From Chitinophaga vietnamensis (lineage in GTDB: Bacteria; Bacteroidota; Bacteroidia; Chitinophagales; Chitinophagaceae): a stretch of DNA of 64,000 bases. The DNA lies in assembly GCF_902167635.1 (NCBI RefSeq), contig NZ_CABHMS010000001.1:868001-932000 (forward strand). Reading direction: 5' to 3'. Positions 7,734-15,478 of the stretch are shown here, piece by piece (position 1 is the first letter of the stretch; each line of letters begins with the position of its first letter). A program made the position numbers and the translations under genes. Under the pieces are notes generated by a model. That model saw only the letters and a list, made by a program, of their open reading frames with translations. It had not been told where the DNA came from and searched no databases.

Positions 7734-10700
7734 TTATTGGCCGGATGCCTCATAAGCGCTGCGGATCAGTTTCGCGAGCTCCGTTTCTTTCAAGGTCATA
7801 TTGGCCGGTTCCAGCGCCTGCACAAAACCGGGGCGTACGTTGAAAGCGCCGGGAGTGGCGGGATGCGGCCCGTTCACCACATATTTCCAATCTTCCTCTT
7901 CTCCCACTTTGTATTTATATATGAAAAACTGCTTCGCGTTGATCAGCATCTTTTTTACCAGCTGCAGGTGATGGATATCATCCTCGTCCGACAGGTATTC
8001 CTGTAGAAAATTACGGGAGATGATCTCCGCAGATAACAGGCGCCTGATGGCGGGCAGCAATTTGTTGTCATCGGCCCTCCGGATAAACGACATGCCGCCA
8101 TCGGGATCGTTGATACGCTTGCGCAGCTGGGCATCGCTCAGTTTGATGCCACAGTTCATCAGGCCGATCATTCCCTGATTGCTGATCAGCGCAAGGGTAT
8201 CTGCTTCCATTTTGCGGAAACGCTCCACATTGCCGGCCGCCAGGCTACGGGCAGCCAGCAGGCGAGCCAGCGCATAGAGCTGGTAACGGCCGGCGGGCTT
8301 ACCTTCTGATTGATACAGCTGCCATTGTTGATCAAACAGCCTTTGCAAACCAGGCTTGAGTTTAATGAGATGATATTTTTCAAAGTCGGGAGATAACCAC
8401 AGAGAATCTTGCTGTGTATAAACGCTGTAGATAGAGAGAAAATCGTCCGACTGTGCGGCCAGGTCCACCAGTTGCGGAATGTATTGATTGTAATAATCCC
8501 GGTTCTTTAATTGGTAATTGATGATGCCAAAAGTGTTTCCATTCAGCTTAAAACCTGCCGCCAGCTGAAGGAACAACGGCATGCCCTTGCCGCCTTTCAG
8601 TCCTGAAAGCAGGTGCAGGATATCTTTTTGACGCTCGTAATGGCTGCGCTGGTATACCTTGGCAGCGGTTTGCAGGAATGCGTCGTCTATGGAGTCGCGC
8701 ATCAGTTCCAGCAGCTTCACTTTTGCCGTATAGCCGTTAACGTTACTACTGGTATCCAGCGGGAAAGGCTGTGCCAGTGCGGCAAGTACCAACTGGCGGT
8801 TGGATGAGTCCACGGGGTAGTGCCGCACCGCCAGCAAGGCGGGATTGAACACGGCCGTATCGGTGCTTTGCAGATCCTTCAGCAGCAAGGATTTGCGGCC
8901 ACGGCGTATATCCATGGTATCGAGCGGAGATGGATGGATCACGAAAGATTGACGGAACTGATCCGCGAAACCCTGATCCAGCGCCTCTTTTGAAAGCACC
9001 GCGGTAAGTGTGAACAGGCGACGGCCTTTCAGGATACTGTATCTCACGAGGTACATATCCGACTTGCGTTCCTTCAACTGACGCAAGCTCATATAGGCGC
9101 CGTTTTCCTGCCATTGACGTTGCTGTAGTATGGCTTTCGAAGTATCTGCATAATGGAGCGAATGCATCAGGCTATCCGGATGCTGCTCGTAATAAGGGCT
9201 GAACAATTGTTCCGTTACCATGTAGGTTGACTGATTGGTAACGCTGTCCACCCCTTCGTAGATACCTGTTTTGATGTTATCCACATATTGCTCGCTCATT
9301 TTCCGGTAAGGGAAGAGAGGGCCGGCCGCCTTCACGCTGAAACTCCCGTCAGGCGCGGTGGACGGCATCACAGGCGGCAGCAGTGGTTGCGGGAGTACCG
9401 ACAGGCTGTTGAAGAAAAGATCAGTGAGGGCGCGCTTGCCTGCCGGAAACTGAACGAATTGCAGATAAGTGATATTGCCACGGAATACAAACCGGATGCG
9501 GCCTTCGAAGCCGTTTGAATATCTTACCCCGTAATCAGCCACGGGAAAACCAGCTAAGGTGGTGAAAGCAGAATCCGTAAATCTCGCCAAACTATCCGTT
9601 CCATGAACGCGCAGGCGGGTATCTTCTACCAGCAATTGATCATTGGTATTATAATAGCCAGGGGACGTTTTGAGCACGGCCAGGGTATAGCCAACCTGCT
9701 GCGCAGCATCGGTAGCGGTATAAGTATCAGAATAGCGGCCTTTATCATCTTCATTCGGATGGCGGCCGGTAACGAAGGTCTGGTAACCGGCCGGGAACAG
9801 TACTTTGAAGCCGTCTTTGTTATTCACGATGGTGTCGTAAGTCAGCGTAGTGCTGGCAATATCATTGAACCTTACAGAATTGAAATAGTTGTTGATCATC
9901 GCATTGCTGCTGCTGTCAACGATATTGTGCATAAACACATATGCCCGGTTATTGCGTACAAATATCCTTGCGCGGAAATAGCTGCCCATGGCCAGCAGTT
10001 CCCCTTCGAGGGCTTTGTTGTTGCGGTAGTTGACGGTGTGCTGGTTCCGGGCTTTTCCGCCGAATTGCTGCGCCATGCCGCTCAGGAGCAGCTCTTTCAT
10101 TTTATCTGCATCTACGGCCACCTGCGCCAGCGCTACGGAATAGGCGAAAGCCACATCCGATTTTTCTTCATCGGAGCTGAAGTACATGCGGGTATTGGAG
10201 CCGGGGATGGGCATGGTTACCGGCATGCCGGGCAGCGTAACGCTGTAGCCTTCTGCCAGTTTGCTGAGCGGATAGCCTTTCAGTTTGTCGTATTGTTTTT
10301 TATAAGTTGTGGCAATGTCGGTGAAGGTGGCGGCTACGCGGGTAAGGGTATATCCTTTGTTGCGCAGCAGTGCGATCACGCCTTCTTTGCCGGGCAGGTG
10401 ACCGGCGCCGATGGCGGCAAATACAGGTCCCTGGCTCATCAGCCGGATGATGCTGGCGGTCATATCCTGGTTGCGTTTGCGCATGAGGGCCGCTTCTTCT
10501 TTATTGTCTTTGAGATGCTGTTCAAGCCAATTGCCCAGCTGCTCTATGTTTCCACGGAAATAAATATTGACCATGGAATCGAGGAAATTGCCACGGTCTT
10601 CGGAACGGCTCTGGGTCCAGGTTTTCACGGCGCTGCTGTCAAACTGTTCATAGTAGCCGATTTCATCGAGGAAGGAGGCTTTGTCCAGTTCGGAGATGCG

Positions 10701-11312
10701 GGCGGAAAAGTATCCGGTTTGGTTGGAGATATCTTCGAGGCCGGCGAGGCGTTTGTGCAGGGCGCCCGCTTTCTGGTGCAGCCAGGCATCGAGGAAGATG
10801 GACTCGCGCGCTTTTTTATTGTGGCTGTATTGCGCCAGGTCTGCTTCCTGGTCTACTAATATTTTCTCTATGAACCAGAGGCGTTTGGTTTGCATCTGGC
10901 TGATATGCAGGCCGGTCTTGGCTTTCACGAGACTGTCAACAAACTGGTATTGGCTGGCATCGAATTGTTGTTGTATATAATTGACGGTGTCGAGGATGGG
11001 GCCGGAGGGATCGAGGAGATAGCTCATGAGAGAGTCGAGGTCTACCTCGTTGGCAAATATTTTTGCTTTATCGAATGCGAGCAGTACAGAATCGCTGAAA
11101 TCGAATACCCGTGGGTCGCGCAGGTGCATGGTGCCATAGAGGTAAGCCGATTGCGGGATACCTGGTCCGTCGATACGCCACAGCAGCTGGTAATCATTGC
11201 GGGGCGCGGTTTTTTGCTGGGCAGATGCCGGGCAGATAAAGACGTTCCACAAAAAGACCAGGAACAAAGTACAGGAGGCCAGGCGGGGTGTAGGGAAGAA
11301 AAGGGATATCAT
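7734..11312 (-). CDS. TraB/GumN-family protein with a large C-terminal extension
   Basis: A protein of 1192 residues with an N-terminal signal peptide (hydrophobic segment ending near PASAQ). Residues about 40-335 are a TraB/PrgY/GumN domain: SAYLYGTMHLRDPR carries the GxxH signature, and the end of the domain has VFAAIGAGHLPGKEGVIALL. The family is related to Tiki-like metalloproteases, and in bacteria its role is mostly unknown. The remaining 850 residues show no domain I can name; they alternate beta-rich stretches resembling tandem repeats of about 170-200 residues (FNSVRFNDIA, FNSLSVLPQP, FRQSFVIHP end successive units) and then an alpha-helical part. It is probably a periplasmic or surface protein. 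Family members are usually near 300 residues, so the fusion is unusually large. Confidence 0.8.
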   Translation of the reverse strand: MISLFFPTPRLASCTLFLVFLWNVFICPASAQQKTAPRNDYQLLWRIDGPGIPQSAYLYGTMHLRDPRVFDFSDSVLLAFDKAKIFANEVDLDSLMSYLLDPSGPILDTVNYIQQQFDASQYQFVDSLVKAKTGLHISQMQTKRLWFIEKILVDQEADLAQYSHNKKARESIFLDAWLHQKAGALHKRLAGLEDISNQTGYFSARISELDKASFLDEIGYYEQFDSSAVKTWTQSRSEDRGNFLDSMVNIYFRGNIEQLGNWLEQHLKDNKEEAALMRKRNQDMTASIIRLMSQGPVFAAIGAGHLPGKEGVIALLRNKGYTLTRVAATFTDIATTYKKQYDKLKGYPLSKLAEGYSVTLPGMPVTMPIPGSNTRMYFSSDEEKSDVAFAYSVALAQVAVDADKMKELLLSGMAQQFGGKARNQHTVNYRNNKALEGELLAMGSYFRARIFVRNNRAYVFMHNIVDSSSNAMINNYFNSVRFNDIASTTLTYDTIVNNKDGFKVLFPAGYQTFVTGRHPNEDDKGRYSDTYTATDAAQQVGYTLAVLKTSPGYYNTNDQLLVEDTRLRVHGTDSLARFTDSAFTTLAGFPVADYGVRYSNGFEGRIRFVFRGNITYLQFVQFPAGKRALTDLFFNSLSVLPQPLLPPVMPSTAPDGSFSVKAAGPLFPYRKMSEQYVDNIKTGIYEGVDSVTNQSTYMVTEQLFSPYYEQHPDSLMHSLHYADTSKAILQQRQWQENGAYMSLRQLKERKSDMYLVRYSILKGRRLFTLTAVLSKEALDQGFADQFRQSFVIHPSPLDTMDIRRGRKSLLLKDLQSTDTAVFNPALLAVRHYPVDSSNRQLVLAALAQPFPLDTSSNVNGYTAKVKLLELMRDSIDDAFLQTAAKVYQRSHYERQKDILHLLSGLKGGKGMPLFLQLAAGFKLNGNTFGIINYQLKNRDYYNQYIPQLVDLAAQSDDFLSIYSVYTQQDSLWLSPDFEKYHLIKLKPGLQRLFDQQWQLYQSEGKPAGRYQLYALARLLAARSLAAGNVERFRKMEADTLALISNQGMIGLMNCGIKLSDAQLRKRINDPDGGMSFIRRADDNKLLPAIRRLLSAEIISRNFLQEYLSDEDDIHHLQLVKKMLINAKQFFIYKYKVGEEEDWKYVVNGPHPATPGAFNVRPGFVQALEPANMTLKETELAKLIRSAYEASGQ

Positions 11313-11482
11313 GTATGAAAAAGATAATATGATGCAAAATTATTTAAAAAACGGTGTTAAAAGCCGGATTTTCAGCGGTTTTTTTGCCATGAAAAGTAGG
11401 AGGATACGGGTAAAATTCGTATTTTTGCCGTCCCATAAAAAAGGGAATCCGGATATCCCGGGTTAATTTTCAAATTTATATT

Positions 11483-13378
11483 ATGAGCGAAAACAACATT
11501 CCTAACACACAAAACGCTGAACAACAGGCTACTCCGGCTACGGCTGCTGTAGAAACTGCGACAAAAAATGTTCCTGTTGCTACTGCTCACGACGATTTCG
11601 ATTGGAGCGTAGACAAACGTAATGTTTCTTCTTACAGCAAAGAAGAAAAAGAAAAGTACGACGCTACTTACGAAGGTACCTTCAAAGTGTTCGAAGAGAA
11701 CAGCCTGCTGACTGGTACTGTAGTAGGTCTGACTAACACAGATGTGGTGATCAACATCGGTTTCAAATCTGATGGTTTGATCTCCCTGAACGAATTCCGC
11801 GATTTACCAGGTCTGAAAATCGGTGACGAAGTAGAAGTACTGGTAGTGGAAAAAGAAGACCGCGATGGTAACCTGCACCTGAGCCGTAAACAGGCTCGCC
11901 AGAAACGTGCCTGGGAAAAAATCGTGGAAGTATACAAAACAGGCGAAGTGGTTACCGGTACTGTTACCAGCAAAACCAAAGGCGGCCTGATCGTGGACGT
12001 TTACGGTATGGAAACATTCCTGCCTGGTTCACAGATCGACGTAAAACCTGTTACCGACTACGACCAGTTCGTTGGCAAAACTATGGAGTTCAAAGTGGTG
12101 AAAGTAAACGAAACCATCCGCAACGCCGTAGTTTCTCACAAAGCGCTGATCGAAAGCGATATCGAACAACAGAGAGTGGACATCATCAGCAAACTGGAAA
12201 AAGGCCAGGTGCTGGAAGGTACTATCAAGAATATCACCGACTTCGGTGCGTTCATCGACCTGGGTGGTCTGGACGGTCTGCTGTATATCACCGATATCAG
12301 CTGGGGCCGTATCTCCCATCCGAGCGAAGTGCTGCAGATGGATCAGAAAATCAACGTTGTTGTGCTTGACTTTGACGACGAAAAACGCCGCATAAGCCTG
12401 GGCTACAAACAACTGACGCCTCATCCTTGGGATACTTTACCAGCTACCATCACTGAAGGTGCTAAAGTAAAAGGTAAAGTAGTAAACATCGAAGACTACG
12501 GCGCATTCCTGGAAATCATGCCTGGCGTAGAAGGCCTGGTACACGTTTCCGAGATCTCCTGGGCTTCTACTCCTATCAACGCTAAAGAATTCTTCAAATT
12601 AGGCGAAGAATACGAAGCAGTGGTAGTGACCCTGAGCAAAGAAGAGCGCAAAATGTCTCTGTCTATCAAACAACTGACAGAAGATCCATGGGCTACTATC
12701 GAAACTAAATTCCCTGTTGACAGCCGTCACAAAGGTATCGTGAAAAACATCACTCCTTATGGCGTGTTCGTTGAACTGGAAACAGGTATCGGCGGTATGA
12801 TCCACATCTCTGACCTGAGCTGGATCAAACGTTTCAACCACCCATCTGAATACACTAAAGTTGGTAACGAAATCGACGTAGTGATCCTGGGTATTGACAA
12901 AGAAAACCGCAAACTGAGCCTCGGCCACAAACAGATCGAAGAAGATCCTTGGAACACTTTCGAAACAATCTTCCCGATCAACTCTATCCACGAAGGTACA
13001 GTTGTGAAGAAAGATGAGAAAGGCGCCACTGTTCAACTGCAATACGGTCTGGAAGCATACGCTCCTGCACGTCACCTGAGAACTGAAGATGAAAAACCAA
13101 TCAACGTTGAAGACGTGAAAGAATTCATGATCATCGAATTCGATCGCAGCGAAAAACGTATCCTGGTTTCTCATACCAGAGTTTGGGAAAAAGCACAGGC
13201 GGAAGAGAAGCAAGCTATCGTGAAAGAGAAAAGAGAAGAAGCTGACAAAACCCGTAAAGCGGTGAAAAACATCCAGGGCAAAGTAGAAAAAGCTACTTTA
13301 GGTGATCTGGGTGCACTGGCTGAACTGAGAGAAAAACTGAAACAGTCTGAAGGCGGCGAAGAAAAAAGCGCACAGTAA
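11483..13378 (+). CDS. rpsA: 30S ribosomal protein S1
   Basis: This 631-residue protein contains six S1 RNA-binding repeats (roughly residues 70-135, 150-215, 235-306, 322-391, 408-478 and 495-565), each with the GxVxxxxxxGxxV beta pattern, for example KNITDFGAFIDLGGLDG and VNIEDYGAFLEIMPG. S1 helps mRNA bind the 30S subunit, and in Bacteroidota, which rarely use Shine-Dalgarno sequences, it is thought to be important for initiation. The acidic N-terminal extension (about 60 residues) and basic coiled tail are normal for this phylum. Codons are strongly biased toward a small preferred set, as expected for a highly expressed gene. A TATTTTTG box at 11420-11427 is a plausible -7 element, and a strong terminator follows. 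Confidence 0.97.
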   Translation: MSENNIPNTQNAEQQATPATAAVETATKNVPVATAHDDFDWSVDKRNVSSYSKEEKEKYDATYEGTFKVFEENSLLTGTVVGLTNTDVVINIGFKSDGLISLNEFRDLPGLKIGDEVEVLVVEKEDRDGNLHLSRKQARQKRAWEKIVEVYKTGEVVTGTVTSKTKGGLIVDVYGMETFLPGSQIDVKPVTDYDQFVGKTMEFKVVKVNETIRNAVVSHKALIESDIEQQRVDIISKLEKGQVLEGTIKNITDFGAFIDLGGLDGLLYITDISWGRISHPSEVLQMDQKINVVVLDFDDEKRRISLGYKQLTPHPWDTLPATITEGAKVKGKVVNIEDYGAFLEIMPGVEGLVHVSEISWASTPINAKEFFKLGEEYEAVVVTLSKEERKMSLSIKQLTEDPWATIETKFPVDSRHKGIVKNITPYGVFVELETGIGGMIHISDLSWIKRFNHPSEYTKVGNEIDVVILGIDKENRKLSLGHKQIEEDPWNTFETIFPINSIHEGTVVKKDEKGATVQLQYGLEAYAPARHLRTEDEKPINVEDVKEFMIIEFDRSEKRILVSHTRVWEKAQAEEKQAIVKEKREEADKTRKAVKNIQGKVEKATLGDLGALAELREKLKQSEGGEEKSAQ

Positions 13379-13399
13379 GAACTGTTTTTGATATGAATG

Positions 13400-13436
13400 A
13401 AAAGCCCTCACGCTTAGCGTGAGGGCTTTTTTATTT
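13400..13436 (+). terminator. Intrinsic terminator after rpsA
   Basis: AAAAGCCCTCACGC, loop TTA, and its perfect complement give a 14-pair stem ending in a T tract. It lies between the convergent rpsA and cyclase-family genes and, with A and T tracts on both sides, probably serves both. Confidence 0.92.
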
Positions 13437-13446
13437 TACGACTGAT

Positions 13447-14211
13447 CTATTCTATAATCGCTACCACGCGCGCCGGGGCGGCGCTGGCGCCTTTTATCTT
13501 CAGAGGAAATACAGCTACCTTGAAGCCGGAAGGCGGCAATGCGCCAAGGTTTACCAGCTGTTCCATATGGCAATATTCTTTCTCCTGGCCTACGAGGTGC
13601 GCCTGCCAGAAATAATCGGCTTGGCCCCTTGCTTTGGCCTGCTGCGCCATATATTTTAATGGCAGATCAAAACCCCACTGATCGATGCCGATCACTTTCA
13701 CGCCTTGGTCGATGAGCCAGCGGGTGGCGTCAGCACTCATGCCTGTGCCGCGCATAGGGTATTCTTTGGTGCCGATATACTGATCGCGGCCGGTGTGGAT
13801 CAGCACAATCGTGCCGGGTGTGATCACAGCGCCGGTCTTTTCCAGGTCCTGGCGTATATCCGTTACCGTTATCTCCTCAAAATCAGCTTTGTGCGTCATG
13901 TTGATCACCACACCGCGACCATAGCACCAGTCCAGCGGCACCTCGTCGATGGTTTTGGCAGGCGCGCCATTCACAGTAGGGCTGTAATGCCAGGGGGCAT
14001 CGATGTGAGTGGCGGCATGTACGCCCATGCTCACAATGCGGTCGTCGGCCCAGCCCTCAAACCCGCGCGGGAAGAGCTTTGCCGGCAGTCCTAAAAAATA
14101 ACGGATCAGTAATTTGCTTTTTTTATGCGCCTTGTGTTTGATCTTGATGCGCATAAACCAGGGATCCTGTTTGTTGTAAGTAATGGTTTTGGATAGATCG
14201 ATGATCTGCAT
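13447..14211 (-). CDS. Cyclase-family protein (kynurenine formamidase-like metal hydrolase)
   Basis: The start is set at MQIIDLSK (254 residues). An in-frame ATG at 14232 is possible, but the further upstream ATG at 14292 lies beyond the terminator of the preceding gene and is rejected. The protein has the cyclase/formamidase (PF04199) metal site HAATHIDAPWHY, the motif IDLSKTI at the N terminus, and LIHTGRDQY. Members hydrolyse amide or lactone bonds (kynurenine formamidase, isatin hydrolase and others) with bound Mn or Zn. No tryptophan-degradation genes are near, so the substrate is open. Confidence 0.85.
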   Translation of the reverse strand: MQIIDLSKTITYNKQDPWFMRIKIKHKAHKKSKLLIRYFLGLPAKLFPRGFEGWADDRIVSMGVHAATHIDAPWHYSPTVNGAPAKTIDEVPLDWCYGRGVVINMTHKADFEEITVTDIRQDLEKTGAVITPGTIVLIHTGRDQYIGTKEYPMRGTGMSADATRWLIDQGVKVIGIDQWGFDLPLKYMAQQAKARGQADYFWQAHLVGQEKEYCHMEQLVNLGALPPSGFKVAVFPLKIKGASAAPARVVAIIE

Positions 14212-14241
14212 GGGGATGTGAAAATTTGCCATCAAGATACA

Positions 14242-14283
14242 AAAAAGCCCTCCCTGACTTGCGGCAGGGGAGGGCTTTTTATA
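14242..14283 (-). terminator. Terminator of the HAD phosphatase gene
   Basis: The AAAAAGCCCTCCCTG arm pairs with a CAGGGGAGGGCTTTTT arm with one bulged G and an 8-base loop. Read on the minus strand it follows the HAD gene stop (14296) and precedes the cyclase start. It shows that the cyclase gene has its own promoter in the short stretch before 14211. Confidence 0.85.
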
Positions 14284-14295
14284 TTCGGGCATTCG

Positions 14296-14952
14296 TTAAA
14301 TTAATCGTTGCAGCGTATCATCGTTGAATTGAAGCAGAGAATCCAGCTTTACATCGGCGAGGGCATAGCGCATATCCTGACGGTTGTGCGGTTCAGGCAC
14401 CACTACCGTTTTCATGCGGGCAGCTTTAGCGGCTATCATGCCGGTAACGGAATCTTCAAACGCAATGCAGTGGAGCGGGTCGCTGCCCAAGGCCTGGGCG
14501 CAGGCGAGGTATACCGCCGGGTGCGGCTTTCCGTAAGATTCAAATTCAGCAGAATATACCGCCTGGAAATAGTCGCTGATCCCGAGATGCTCCAGCACGG
14601 CGCGGATCAGGCTCATAGGAGAAGATGAGGCCAGCCCGATCTTGAAACCCTTCGCCTTAAAATAATCGAGGATATATTGCAAACCCTCCATAGACCTGCC
14701 TTTGGTGGTGATCTTATAGGTAACGCTGTCGATAATCTCCTGTGTTACTTGTTCGGCGCTTTTGCCGTCCCATTTGAAATGGTTGTGCCAATAGCTCACC
14801 ACTTCTTTGGTGCGGAGGCCGGTGGTTTTGTGGGTCAGTTCGGGAGAGAGCGTAACGCCTACTGTGGAGAACACTTCCCGCATGGCGATGCCCCAGAGTG
14901 GCTCTGAATCTACCAGCAGACCGTCCATATCAAATATTACCGTATCTATCAT
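14296..14952 (-). CDS. HAD-superfamily phosphatase (beta-phosphoglucomutase / hexitol phosphatase-like)
   Basis: From the ATG at 14952 the protein has 218 residues and begins directly with the HAD motif I, DTVIFDMDGLLVDSEP. Motif II is GLASSSPMSLI, motif III the Lys in YGKPHPAVY, and motif IV is AFEDSVTGMIAA. The C1-type helical cap (residues 15-85) places it with the beta-phosphoglucomutase / HxpB (YniC) / 2-deoxyglucose-6-phosphatase group, which act on small sugar phosphates. A longer reading starting at 15021 adds a basic leader with no similarity and is unlikely; a TATCTTTG box on the minus strand at 14978-14971 lies just 19 bases before the chosen start. Confidence 0.88.
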   Translation of the reverse strand: MIDTVIFDMDGLLVDSEPLWGIAMREVFSTVGVTLSPELTHKTTGLRTKEVVSYWHNHFKWDGKSAEQVTQEIIDSVTYKITTKGRSMEGLQYILDYFKAKGFKIGLASSSPMSLIRAVLEHLGISDYFQAVYSAEFESYGKPHPAVYLACAQALGSDPLHCIAFEDSVTGMIAAKAARMKTVVVPEPHNRQDMRYALADVKLDSLLQFNDDTLQRLI

Positions 14953-15225
14953 GTCATCCTTTTTGCGCCGCAAAGATAGCAAGATCCATTTTAATGCCCG
15001 GCCTGCATTTATCTCTCCCATAACAAATAGTTATAAGGCATAAACAATGGTTATGGCCGGCGGTGGCAATTATAGCGCAGCAAGCGGGTAGGGGCGTCCC
15101 CAAACTTGCTATGGCAGGGGATTCCGGGAATAGTATCCAGCAACATGCCAAAACTGGCGGCCCAAATGGCCGGTTCCTTCCTTGAAGATTTTCTAATTGA
15201 TCCCCCTGTTTTTTATGAAAAAAAG
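14953..15225. other. Non-coding stretch before the sulfite reductase promoter
   Basis: Apart from the minus-strand TATCTTTG box (14978-14971) for the HAD gene, I see no convincing gene, repeat or RNA here. Short open frames on either strand lack family resemblance. Confidence 0.6.
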
Positions 15226-15257
15226 TTTTGGAATAACAGGTGCGCCGCCTATCTTTG
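15226..15257 (+). promoter_or_regulatory. Bacteroidota-type promoter for the sulfite reductase operon
   Basis: TTTTG at 15226-15230, 19 bases, then TATCTTTG at 15250-15257 match the -33 TTG / -7 TAnnTTTG consensus of the Bacteroidota primary sigma factor. Transcription would start near 15262-15266, about 215 bases before the reductase ATG, leaving a long leader with the features described next. Confidence 0.8.
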
Positions 15258-15284
15258 TATTACTCTACTAAAATTATAGGAAAT

Positions 15285-15350
15285 ATGGGTAATGGACGAA
15301 TGAATGGAACTTGTTGCTGTTGGTCAATGACCCGGGAGGCGCGTGTATGA
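15285..15350 (+). CDS. Cysteine-rich leader peptide (putative attenuator peptide)
   Basis: A 21-codon open frame just downstream of the promoter contains three consecutive cysteine codons TGT-TGC-TGT at 15312-15320 followed by Trp (peptide core NGTCCCWS). A second in-frame ATG is at 15300. A weak AGGA precedes the first ATG by three bases. Sulfite reductase supplies sulfide for cysteine synthesis, so runs of Cys codons in its leader are just what a ribosome-mediated attenuator would need: scarce Cys-tRNA stalls the ribosome there. Poly-cysteine upstream frames with a similar role are known in actinobacteria. Translation of this frame is inferred, not shown. Confidence 0.65.
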   Translation: MGNGRMNGTCCCWSMTREARV

Positions 15351-15386
15351 TGATGTACAGCTGATCTGAATCAGTCATTTTATACG

Positions 15387-15422
15387 AAGTCTCCGGAGAA
15401 ACAACCGGGGGCTTTATTTTTT
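15387..15422 (+). terminator. Putative leader (attenuator) terminator upstream of the sulfite reductase
   Basis: AAGTCTCCGG at 15387-15396 pairs with CCGGGGGCTT at 15405-15414 (ten pairs, two of them G-U), with an 8-base loop, followed by TTATTTTTT. It lies 57 bases before the reductase ATG and after the Cys leader frame, so it would stop transcripts before the structural genes. The left arm can alternatively pair with 15332-15340 inside the leader frame (eight pairs with one bulged G), which is a possible antiterminator. Confidence 0.7.
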
Positions 15423-15478
15423 GTGAACAGTATATTCCCCTTATCAACCGTTTTTACCACCACCAGAAAATATTTTTT

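Noticed and set aside
9603-10859. A 418-codon plus-strand frame
   Set aside because: Antisense to the GumN-like gene, which has a signal peptide and TraB domain in the other strand.
14212-14292. An N-terminal extension of the cyclase-family protein from an ATG at 14292
   Set aside because: It would be encoded across the terminator hairpin of the preceding gene; starts at 14211 or 14232 are more sensible.
15258-15478. A known riboswitch (SAM or cobalamin type) in the reductase leader
   Set aside because: I could not find the conserved core bases of these riboswitches; the Cys leader frame and terminator explain the leader better.
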